Assembly: GCA_947448865.1 (NCBI GenBank)
Contig: CANFOW010000008.1
Coordinates: forward strand, 1 to 56,755
Length of the DNA: 56,755 nt
Direction: 5' to 3'
Source: Actinomycetota bacterium
Lineage (GTDB): Bacteria > Actinomycetota > Actinomycetes > S36-B12 > UBA5976
The notes under the pieces were generated by a model. The model was not told where the DNA came from. It saw only the letters and a program-made list of their open reading frames with translations, and ran no database searches. The translations under genes and the position numbers were made by a program. Shown here in pieces: positions 33,490-41,267 of the stretch (position 1 is its first letter; the number at the start of each line of letters is the position of its first letter).

Positions 33490-33912
33490 GTGAGCATTCC
33501 GGCGTATGTGTCTGTGACGACTGATCCAATCTCAGTCACCGACCTGGTTCGCCATGTGTCGACAACCCATGCTGGGGCAGTCGTGACGTTTAGTGGGGAT
33601 GTCCGCGACAACGATCACGGTCGAGACGTGTTATCGCTCGAATACGAAGCTCACCCAACGGCGCAGACGATTCTCGAAAAAGTTGTCTCACAGGTTGCTG
33701 CGAAGTTTGAAGTCGAAGCAGTCGCAGTGGCACATCGCCATGGCCCAATTGCCATTGGTGATGCCGCACTTGTTGTGTGCGTATCCGCTCGCCATCGCGG
33801 ACCTGCCTTTGATGCATGTAGCGCTCTTGTTGATGAAGTAAAAGCCCAGATCCCAATCTGGAAGCACCAAGTATTTGCAGATGGTACGGATGAATGGGTG
33901 AACTGCGCATGA
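33490..33912 (+). CDS. moaE: Molybdopterin synthase catalytic subunit MoaE
   Basis: HAGAVVTFSGDVRDNDHGRDVLSLEYEAHPTAQTIL; VAHRHGPIAIGDAALVVCVSARHRGPAFDAC; PIWKHQVFADGTDEWVNCA. GTG start at 33490. Confidence 0.93.
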   Translation: MSIPAYVSVTTDPISVTDLVRHVSTTHAGAVVTFSGDVRDNDHGRDVLSLEYEAHPTAQTILEKVVSQVAAKFEVEAVAVAHRHGPIAIGDAALVVCVSARHRGPAFDACSALVDEVKAQIPIWKHQVFADGTDEWVNCA

Positions 33913-34910
33913 CACAACTCATCGACACATTTGGTCGAGTTCACCGCGACATTCGCGTGTCGCTTACAGACCGCTGTAATCTGCGTTGCACCTATTGCAT
34001 GCCGCACGATTTTGCGGCGTGGATGCCATCGGATGAATTGCTGACCACGGATGAACTCATGAGAATTTTGAGCATCGGCATCGAACTTGGCATTGATGAA
34101 GTCCGCCTCACTGGTGGTGAGCCGTTGTTGCGACCTGACATCGTAGACATTGTTGCGCGCATTAATGCGTTACCGAATCCGCCAAAGTTGTCACTGACTA
34201 CGAACGGTTTGCGTCTTGCTGCATTGGCGCAACCGCTCAAGGATGCCGGTCTCGAGCGAGTCAACGTCAGTCTGGATACTTTGTCACCGCAACGATTCAA
34301 GGAAATGACGTTCCGTGATCGCTTTGATGATGTGCTCAAGGGACTTAAAGCTGCCCGCGACGCTGACTTAACTCCTATCAAAATCAACACAGTGCTCATG
34401 CCGGGTGTTAACGATGATGAAGCAGTCGCACTTGTGAAGTGGTCACTTGATGAAGGTTTCCGTTTGCGCTTCATTGAACAAATGCCGCTGGATGCTGGTG
34501 GTGTGTGGGATCGCAAGACCATGGTCACGGCCGATGATATTTTTCACTCACTGAATCCCGTGTTCTCGCTTTCACCAGTTCCTACTCGTGGATCTGCACC
34601 TGCTGAAGAGTTCTATATCAATGGTGGACCCGAGACCGTTGGCATCATCGCAAGTGTGACTCGTCCGTTTTGTGGTGCCTGTGATCGTTTGCGTCTGACT
34701 GCAGATGGCCAATTACGTTCGTGTTTGTTTGCGACTAAGGAAATGGATTTGCGCGGCGTACTTCGTGACGAAGCTATGAGTGATGATCAAAAGACTGCTG
34801 AAATTGAAATGCGTTTTGGAAAGACAGTCTTGAGTAAGTTGCCTGGACATGGCATTAATGACCCGTCGTTCATCCAGCCTGATCGACCCATGTCAGCAAT
34901 CGGCGGCTAG
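33909..34910 (+). CDS. moaA: GTP 3',8-cyclase MoaA
   Basis: RDIRVSLTDRCNLRCTYCMP radical SAM motif; EVRLTGGEPLLRPD; CGACDRLRLTADGQLRSCLF; C-terminal GG. Confidence 0.96.
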   Translation: MTQLIDTFGRVHRDIRVSLTDRCNLRCTYCMPHDFAAWMPSDELLTTDELMRILSIGIELGIDEVRLTGGEPLLRPDIVDIVARINALPNPPKLSLTTNGLRLAALAQPLKDAGLERVNVSLDTLSPQRFKEMTFRDRFDDVLKGLKAARDADLTPIKINTVLMPGVNDDEAVALVKWSLDEGFRLRFIEQMPLDAGGVWDRKTMVTADDIFHSLNPVFSLSPVPTRGSAPAEEFYINGGPETVGIIASVTRPFCGACDRLRLTADGQLRSCLFATKEMDLRGVLRDEAMSDDQKTAEIEMRFGKTVLSKLPGHGINDPSFIQPDRPMSAIGG

Positions 34911-34914
34911 CTCA

Positions 34915-35160
34915 ATGGCGGTCACGGTTCGGTTGTTCGCGGCTGCTCGGTCCGCAGCAGGGATGCGCGAAGTTCAACTTGAGGGTGCAACTGTGCGCGA
35001 TGTACTCGATGCCTTACAGGTGACTTCGCCTGCGGTGGCTCGTGTTTTGCCGCAGTGCAGTTACTTACTCAACGAAGTTGCCTGTCGCGATCACTCAGCG
35101 AGTGTGGCTGACGGGGACGTGTTGGACGTATTGCCACCCTTTGCTGGTGGGGCGCACTAG
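34915..35160 (+). CDS. moaD: Molybdopterin synthase sulfur carrier subunit MoaD-like, ends ...PPFAGGAH
   Basis: VTVRLFAAARSAAGMREVQLEGATVRDVLDAL...YLLNEVACRDHSASVADGDVLDVLPPFAGGAH. Confidence 0.85.
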   Translation: MAVTVRLFAAARSAAGMREVQLEGATVRDVLDALQVTSPAVARVLPQCSYLLNEVACRDHSASVADGDVLDVLPPFAGGAH

Positions 35161-35199
35161 GCAGCAACTTCAGCGGATCTGAGTCAATCTGGACTGAAA

Positions 35200-35245
35200 T
35201 ATCCGATAAATCGGATAAAAAACTAGAAAGATTCCGCACCTGCGG
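35200..35245. promoter_or_regulatory. Two palindromes upstream of the HTH-Mop regulator (candidate operators)
   Basis: TATCCGA-taaa-TCGGATA (35200-35217) and CCGCA-cc-TGCGG (35234-35245); -10-like TATACT at 35248-35253. Confidence 0.55.
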
Positions 35246-35261
35246 TTTATACTGTCGAATT

Positions 35262-35660
35262 ATGCCGAATTATAGGTTTTCTGAAGCCGCCGAACTGCTC
35301 GCTGTCAGTGATGACACGATTCGTCGATGGGTAGATGCGGGCAAACTCGCTAGTGGTACCGATGATTCAGGTCGCCACGTTATTGATGGCCAACAGCTAG
35401 CGGAGTTTGCAGTGGCTCAAGCCAAGGCACTTAACGATGAACGCGGAACTCAAGTGAGTGCGCGTAATCGATTCGTCGGCATTGTGACAAAAATTCAAAT
35501 TGAAGGACTTGTTGCCCAAGTCGAAATTCAATCCGGACCACATCACATTGTGAGTCTGATTACTGCAGACGGCGCTCGTGCGTTGAACCTCGAAGTGGGA
35601 TCACGTGCCATCGCAACGGTGAAAGCAACCAACGTAGGAATAGAAAAGGACGAATCATGA
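35262..35660 (+). CDS. HTH (excisionase/MerR-like) DNA-binding protein with C-terminal molybdopterin-binding (TOBE/Mop) domain
   Basis: FSEAAELLAVSDDTIRRWVDAGKLASGTDDSGRHVI followed by SARNRFVGIVTKIQIEGLVAQVEIQSGPHHIVSLITADGARALNLEVGSRAIATVKATNVGI. Confidence 0.9.
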   Translation: MPNYRFSEAAELLAVSDDTIRRWVDAGKLASGTDDSGRHVIDGQQLAEFAVAQAKALNDERGTQVSARNRFVGIVTKIQIEGLVAQVEIQSGPHHIVSLITADGARALNLEVGSRAIATVKATNVGIEKDES

Positions 35661-36439
35661 AGAAGCCTGTCGCTTTAGTTTTAGCGATTGTGTTGGCGCT
35701 CGGTGCAATTGTTTTTGCTCAGCACAACAAGTCAGCCACACCGTCAGTTCAGGTGACACTTCCTGCAAGTGATCACACAGTCACTGTGTTCGCTGCATCA
35801 AGCATGACGGGAAGCCTGACTGAATTAGCGAAATCCTTTGAAGCGAGCCATGCAGGTGTTCACATTGAGTTGAGCTTTGGTTCATCGTCAACGTTTGCGC
35901 AACAAATTAACAACGGAGCACCTGCACAAGTATTTGCCTCGGCATCTGTGAAAGCGATGACTGATGCAGGAGCTCGAATGAAGAATGTTCAATCATTTAT
36001 GTCAAACCAAGTGGTGGTAGCAAAACCATCAACAAAATATGTTGAGATTAAAACAGCGGCACAGTTGTTGAACGATCCACGAATTACGTGGATTCAATGT
36101 GCACATGAAGCACCGTGTGGTGCTGCGGCCGATAAGGCATTAAAAGTTGCTGGCGTTACGTCAACTCCGAAATCACTTGAGCCGGATGTTAAGAGTGTTC
36201 TCGCAAAGTTACTTGCCGGCGAAGTTGATGCCGCAATTGTGTATCACACCGATGTTGTGGCACATCAAGAACTATCTGAAATCGCATTCGCTGACTCAGC
36301 ATCAGCAACAACGGTTTATCAGATCGGTGAAGTTGATGGCGCTGATTCAATAGCTACGGAATTTATTGCTTACCTACTTGGCCCAGATGGTCAAGCAGCA
36401 TTTTCTGCTGCGGGATTTAATCTCGTTGTGCCGCAATAA
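35657..36439 (+). CDS. modA: Molybdate ABC transporter substrate-binding protein
   Basis: VFAASSMTGSLTELAKSFEASHAGVHIELSFGSSSTFAQQINNGAPAQVFASASVKAM. Confidence 0.92.
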   Translation: MKKPVALVLAIVLALGAIVFAQHNKSATPSVQVTLPASDHTVTVFAASSMTGSLTELAKSFEASHAGVHIELSFGSSSTFAQQINNGAPAQVFASASVKAMTDAGARMKNVQSFMSNQVVVAKPSTKYVEIKTAAQLLNDPRITWIQCAHEAPCGAAADKALKVAGVTSTPKSLEPDVKSVLAKLLAGEVDAAIVYHTDVVAHQELSEIAFADSASATTVYQIGEVDGADSIATEFIAYLLGPDGQAAFSAAGFNLVVPQ

Positions 36440-36489
36440 GTTCGCCTGATGCAGTCATGTGTTTCATCGGCGACAGTGAGTAGATACTG

Positions 36490-37293
36490 ATGTCTGCTAT
36501 TCGACAACGAACAGTGAGCCGTGGCGTAGTCGTCTGTGCAGTGATCGCGAGTGCGGTGCTGCTGCTTCCGATTCTAGGATTGTTGTGGCGAGTCCCATGG
36601 GCTGGATTGCTGCAGCAACTCTCAACCGAGGACAGCAAGAAAGCTCTCGTCCTGTCCCTTGAAACATCGGTAGTCTCGGCGATTCTTGCAGTTCTGCTCG
36701 GTGTTCCTTTGGCGTGGGTGCTTGCCCGAGGAAACCAGCGAGTTGCGAAACTATTACGACCATGGGTGACATCACCTTTAGTCCTTCCGCCTACTGTGGC
36801 TGGCCTGGCATTACTCGTGCTCATGGGGCGCAATGGAATCCTTGGTCGATCGCTGTACCAACTCACTGGCTGGTCGATGCCGTTCACCACGATTGCGGTG
36901 GTGGTCGCAGGTCTTTTCGTCGGAATGCCATTTGTGGTTCTTGTCGTCGAAGCAGCCTTTCGGCAACTGCCTCTCGAAATTGAAGAAGCGGCAACAACAG
37001 ATGGGGCAGACGCGAGTGACATTTTTTGGCGTATCGCTTTGCCTCAGAGCCGCAACGCAGTGATCACAGGTGCCACGCTTGCTTGGGCTCGCGCTCTTGG
37101 GGAGTTTGGTGCGACATTGACGTTTGCTGGCTCACTTCCAGGAGTCACCCGCACTCTTCCGATGCAGGTTTATGTTGCACTTGAGTCAGATCTCCCTAAC
37201 GCGTATGCCTTAAGCGCAGTTCTCATCGCGATTTCTCTGACTGTCCTGTATCTGCTGCGCTCATCCTTGCTGTCCGTGTGGTCAAGCAGGTAG
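36490..37293 (+). CDS. modB: Molybdate ABC transporter permease
   Basis: LETSVVSAILAVLLGVPLAWVLAR...SPLVLPPTVAGLALLVLMGRNGILG...EEAATTDGADASDIFWRIALPQSRNAVITGATLAWARALGEFGATLTFAG. Confidence 0.93.
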   Translation: MSAIRQRTVSRGVVVCAVIASAVLLLPILGLLWRVPWAGLLQQLSTEDSKKALVLSLETSVVSAILAVLLGVPLAWVLARGNQRVAKLLRPWVTSPLVLPPTVAGLALLVLMGRNGILGRSLYQLTGWSMPFTTIAVVVAGLFVGMPFVVLVVEAAFRQLPLEIEEAATTDGADASDIFWRIALPQSRNAVITGATLAWARALGEFGATLTFAGSLPGVTRTLPMQVYVALESDLPNAYALSAVLIAISLTVLYLLRSSLLSVWSSR

Positions 37294-37376
37294 TCCGTGT
37301 GGTCAAGCAGGTAGTCCGTGTGGTCAAGCAGGTAGTCCGTGTGGTCAAGCAGGTAGTCCGTGTGGTCAAGCAGGTA
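37272..37376. repeat. 21-bp tandem repeat x5 spanning the modB stop codon
   Basis: gtccgtgtggtcaagcaggta at 37272, 37293, 37314, 37335, 37356, all identical; the modB stop TAG is at the first copy's end (37291-37293). Confidence 0.98.
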
Positions 37377-37468
37377 ATACGTTGTGATCACGAGCCGCGA
37401 GAGTTGGCACGCTAGGGCATCGATGTGCAATTCTTGCCCCTTTTGCATACCTTTCCATCCGATAACGC

Positions 37469-37497
37469 TTGAACGCTTCTGTTGCACACCCGATAAT
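37469..37497 (+). promoter_or_regulatory. Putative sigma70-type promoter of the coxG-like gene
   Basis: TTGAAC (37469-37474), 17-nt spacer, GATAAT (37492-37497); GTG start at 37529. Confidence 0.65.
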
Positions 37498-37528
37498 GAG
37501 AAGGTCGTCGTGGAAAGGGTGTCACACA

Positions 37529-38167
37529 GTGGAACTCGAACATTCGTTTACGGTCCCTTCAGATATTGAGACTGCGTGGAGCACGTTGCTTGACGTCGAG
37601 CGCATTGCGCTGTGTATGCCAGGTGCAACGCTGACCAGCGTTGAAGGCGACACTTTCAAGGGCCAAGTCAAAATCAAACTTGGTCCAGTCACAATGGTGT
37701 ACGGCGGAGTAGCCTCCTTCACTGAAAAAGATCAAGCTAACCATCGCGCAGTGATTGCAGCCTCCGGTAGTGAAACAAAAGGCACCAGCACAGCGCAAGC
37801 AAATGTGATTACGCAACTTGTTGTTGAATCTGAGCAAGTCACTCGCGTGGATGTCACTACTGACCTAGCAATCACTGGTAAGCCAGCTCAATTCGGACGT
37901 GGGGTGATGCAGGACGTTGCTGGACGCATCATTGGTCAGTTCGCTGGAAATCTTGAGCAGTTAATCTCTGCTGGTTCTCCTAGCGAAGCCTCATCGAAAT
38001 CCACAAGCTCAACTTCAGACCAGCCCGCAGTTGTCGCGCCAACACCAATCAAGGCCGCTGACGCTATCAACATCGGCGCAGTAGCTGGTGCTCCTGTGCT
38101 CAAGCGACTCATTCCGATTGTCATCGGGGTTGTCGTTGCTTACTTCGTCTATAAGGCGCTTACCTAG
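37529..38167 (+). CDS. coxG: CoxG-like SRPBCC-family protein with C-terminal transmembrane anchor
   Basis: VELEHSFTVPSDIETAWSTLLDVERIALCMPGATLTSVEGDTFKGQVKIKLGPVTMVYGG; C-terminal LIPIVIGVVVAYFVYKAL. Confidence 0.88.
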   Translation: MELEHSFTVPSDIETAWSTLLDVERIALCMPGATLTSVEGDTFKGQVKIKLGPVTMVYGGVASFTEKDQANHRAVIAASGSETKGTSTAQANVITQLVVESEQVTRVDVTTDLAITGKPAQFGRGVMQDVAGRIIGQFAGNLEQLISAGSPSEASSKSTSSTSDQPAVVAPTPIKAADAINIGAVAGAPVLKRLIPIVIGVVVAYFVYKALT

Positions 38168-38257
38168 TTTTTACCCGTATTTATAGGAACATGCGGCCGT
38201 TGTTCGGGTCGCTATCGCCCTGAAATAGGCGCATAATTGCCAGTAAGGGAGACACAT

Positions 38258-39142
38258 ATGCCTAAGGTTTTGAACGAACGACTAGTGAGTCTTAATGAGA
38301 CTCGGACGCCGTACGTTCATGCCCGCGTAGTGCTCGCAGAAAAGCCGACGTCGGCAAAGCCTGGCGATGAAGCACTCATCATGGCCGATGGATCCATCGA
38401 AGGATTCGTTGGAGGCTCGTGTGCTGAATCAACTGTGCGCCAACAAAGCCTTGAAGTTCTCGGCGCCGGTGAAGCAATGCTGTTGCGTATTTCGCCAATG
38501 CCAGAGCCTGCACAATCTGGAAAAAAGACTGTTCACAATGCGTGCCTTTCTGGGGGCACTTTAGAAATTTTCTTGGAGCCAATTTTGCCTTCGCCACTTA
38601 TTGCCGTGTTAGGTGAAAGTCCAATTTCGGGATCGTTAATGAAGATTGCTCCTGCTGCTGGGTTTGAATTACGCGAATGGTCACCTGAAGTCGACATCAA
38701 TGGTGCAACTGCCGTCGTTGTTGCATCACATGGTCGCGACGATGAAGGCATGTTGCTCGAAGCCGCCGTGCGTGCCGGTGTTCCTTACGTTGGACTTGTC
38801 GCAAGTCGCAAACGTGGAACAGCTGTGATTGAAATGCTGGACCTGTCACATGATCAGAAAGCACTCATCCATTCACCGGCTGGGCTTGACATAGGTGCTC
38901 GCACTCCCGATGGTGTTGCGATTTCGATTCTGGCTCACATAGTTCAAACGATGAGTAGCGCTACAAAGCCCGAGACACCAAAAATTGTGTGCGACACCGC
39001 AATCGATCCCGTGTGTGGCATGAGCGTTGCCATGATTCCCGAATCTATTCACGCAGACTTTAACGACGTGACCGTGTGGTTCTGTGCGTCTGGATGCTTG
39101 AAGGCATACAGCGCTAATCCTGGTGCATTTGTTTCGTCATGA
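38258..39142 (+). CDS. XdhC/CoxF-family protein fused to C-terminal YHS domain
   Basis: IMADGSIEGFVGGSCAESTV; PYVGLVASRKRGTAVIEML; SPAGLDIGARTPDGVAISILAHIV; C-terminal IDPVCGMSVAMIPESIHADFNDVTVWFCASGCLKAYSANPGAF. Confidence 0.88.
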   Translation: MPKVLNERLVSLNETRTPYVHARVVLAEKPTSAKPGDEALIMADGSIEGFVGGSCAESTVRQQSLEVLGAGEAMLLRISPMPEPAQSGKKTVHNACLSGGTLEIFLEPILPSPLIAVLGESPISGSLMKIAPAAGFELREWSPEVDINGATAVVVASHGRDDEGMLLEAAVRAGVPYVGLVASRKRGTAVIEMLDLSHDQKALIHSPAGLDIGARTPDGVAISILAHIVQTMSSATKPETPKIVCDTAIDPVCGMSVAMIPESIHADFNDVTVWFCASGCLKAYSANPGAFVSS

Positions 39143-40023
39143 CTTCGTTGACCGACATCACCACTGCCGAAAATCTTCGGGCACGTCTTGTCGCTCATGG
39201 CTATGTTGCGGATGAAGGTTTAACTACGGCACTTTTCTTGGCGATGAAATTGCCACAGCCTTTGTTGCTTGAAGGCGAAGCAGGTGTCGGCAAGACACAG
39301 GCTGCTAAGTCGTTAGCAGAACTTCTGGACACACCGCTCATTCGACTGCAGTGTTACGAAGGCATTAATGCATCTGAAGCATTGTACGAATGGAATTATC
39401 CGCGTCAGCTTCTCGGCATTCGAGTGGCTGAATCCTCAGGCAAGGCGCTGACAGAGGAATCGCTCTTTACGCGTGACTATCTCGTTGAACGCCCACTGTT
39501 GGCGGCAATCGAGCATGCGGGACCACAACCAGCGATTTTGTTAATAGATGAGGTTGATCGCGCCGATGAAGAGTTTGAAGCGTTTCTCCTTGAACTCCTG
39601 GCCGAAGGCACAGTAACAATTCCAGAACTTGGAACGATTCATGCAAAAGTTCCACCGATTGTGATCTTGACGTCGAATCGCACACGTGATTTACATGACG
39701 CGTTGAAGCGTCGTTGTTTATATCACTGGATTGATTATCCAAGCATCGATCAGGCAACGGCGATCATTCGCTCGCGGGTACCTGCTGCGACCATGAACTT
39801 GACCGAACAAATTGCTGGCGCAGTGCAACGTCTTAGGACTCTTGATGTGCAAAAGCAACCTGGTATCGCCGAAGCAATCGATTGGATTAAAGCGGCCATG
39901 ATGCTCGGCTTGGACAAGGTGACGGTATCTGATGCGGAGCAAACCTTAGGCAGTGTATTGAAATACCGCGAAGATCATGACCTGGCAATTGAACGCGGAC
40001 TTGACTGGGTTGTAAGTGGCTGA
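39139..40023 (+). CDS. coxD: MoxR-family AAA+ ATPase (CoxD-like)
   Basis: PLLLEGEAGVGKTQAAKSLAELL; ILLIDEVDRADEEFEAFLLELLAEGTVTIPE; ILTSNRTRDLHDALKRRCLYHWIDYPS. Confidence 0.92.
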   Translation: MTSLTDITTAENLRARLVAHGYVADEGLTTALFLAMKLPQPLLLEGEAGVGKTQAAKSLAELLDTPLIRLQCYEGINASEALYEWNYPRQLLGIRVAESSGKALTEESLFTRDYLVERPLLAAIEHAGPQPAILLIDEVDRADEEFEAFLLELLAEGTVTIPELGTIHAKVPPIVILTSNRTRDLHDALKRRCLYHWIDYPSIDQATAIIRSRVPAATMNLTEQIAGAVQRLRTLDVQKQPGIAEAIDWIKAAMMLGLDKVTVSDAEQTLGSVLKYREDHDLAIERGLDWVVSG

Positions 40024-41230
40024 TCTTGCTGAGATCATGGCTGCATTTGGTCAGGCGCTACATAGTGCCGGACTTCCGGCAACACCTGAACGACGCACGC
40101 GGTTTACCCAAGCAGTCTTAGCGGTAAATCCTCGAAACGTATCCCAGTTGTATTGGGCAGGACGGGTCACACTGACATCGTGTCGAGAAGACGTCACAAT
40201 CTACGACAATATTTTCGATCAGGTGTTCCAAGGTGTAGTTGATTACGGTGATACCGACAGCGGGGAGTCGCAACCTGCTGAATCGAAATCGCGTGAGTCA
40301 GGAGACTCGTTAAAGGCGAATCCTGAAAACGAAGCTCAAGAAAATAACACTCCATCTATGAATTCCTCGTCCACTCCCGGTGAGCAATCTGAGGACCAGA
40401 GTATGGACGAGGATGATCCACCGTCCCTCTTGACGGCTGTGAGTGATGATGAGTTTTTGAAGGAACGCAATTTTGCAGCTTGCTCACAAGAAGAACTAGA
40501 CCTGATTGCGCTTTTGGTGTCTCGCTTACCGCTCTTGCCGCCGCGCCGCCCAAGTCGACGCAGTGTTCGGCATCATCAAGGCACTCGAGTTGATATGCGT
40601 GCGACTGTGCGGCACTCGTTTCGCACCGCTGGAGATCCAGTAAACGTTATTGTCCGCAAACGTCGGGACCGACCTCGTCGCGTCGTTCTCATTGCTGATG
40701 TATCGGGTTCCATGGAGCCATATGCGCGGGTGTATCTACATCTGATGCTTGGCGCAGTGAAGGCACTCAATGCAGAAGCGTTTGTATTTGCAACGCGATT
40801 AACGAGACTGACACGCTTCTTAGCTACTGGAAAGCCTGACCAGGCATACCGCAAAGTATCTGAGCACACCCCGGATTGGTCGGGTGGTACACGTATCGGT
40901 CAGGCGTTGATGACCTTCCTGCGCGACCATGGTCAACGTGGTGTGGCGCGCGGCGCAGTCGTTGTGATCGTGTCTGATGGGTGGGAGATAGACGATCCTG
41001 CTGTCGTTGGTGTTGCCATGCGTCGCCTCTCGCGACTTGCTCATCACGTCATTTGGGTTAATCCCCGCAAGGCTGCCGAAAAGTATGAACCGCTTGTCGG
41101 TGGAATGGCCGCTGCGTTGCCGTTTGTCGACACCTTTGTGAGTGGGCATTCGTATAACGCGCTGCAAGAAGTCATGGCCGCTATCAGCCAAGCGAGCCAC
41201 GTCTCAACGCCGATGCGCGAAATCGCCTAA
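40016..41230 (+). CDS. coxE: VWA-domain protein (CoxE-like)
   Basis: RRVVLIADVSGSMEPYARVYLHLM (MIDAS DxSxS); SGGTRIGQALMTFL; VVIVSDGWEIDDP. Confidence 0.92.
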   Translation: MADLAEIMAAFGQALHSAGLPATPERRTRFTQAVLAVNPRNVSQLYWAGRVTLTSCREDVTIYDNIFDQVFQGVVDYGDTDSGESQPAESKSRESGDSLKANPENEAQENNTPSMNSSSTPGEQSEDQSMDEDDPPSLLTAVSDDEFLKERNFAACSQEELDLIALLVSRLPLLPPRRPSRRSVRHHQGTRVDMRATVRHSFRTAGDPVNVIVRKRRDRPRRVVLIADVSGSMEPYARVYLHLMLGAVKALNAEAFVFATRLTRLTRFLATGKPDQAYRKVSEHTPDWSGGTRIGQALMTFLRDHGQRGVARGAVVVIVSDGWEIDDPAVVGVAMRRLSRLAHHVIWVNPRKAAEKYEPLVGGMAAALPFVDTFVSGHSYNALQEVMAAISQASHVSTPMREIA

Positions 41231-41267
41231 CCTGTGCCACACGGCCCTGCAATAGAATGGGCACACT

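Noticed and set aside
36417-37022. 201-aa minus-strand ORF opposite modB
   Set aside because: Antisense shadow ORF; the composition matches codon complement of modB and shows no domain motif.
37272-37376. Possible CRISPR-like array
   Set aside because: The 21-bp units are directly contiguous with no unique spacers and no cas genes nearby; it is a simple tandem repeat.
37170-37487. Minus-strand 105-aa ORF with YLLDHTD heptad repeats
   Set aside because: The open frame is a by-product of the stop-free antisense of the 21-bp repeat; no recognisable start context or homology, and it overlaps modB.
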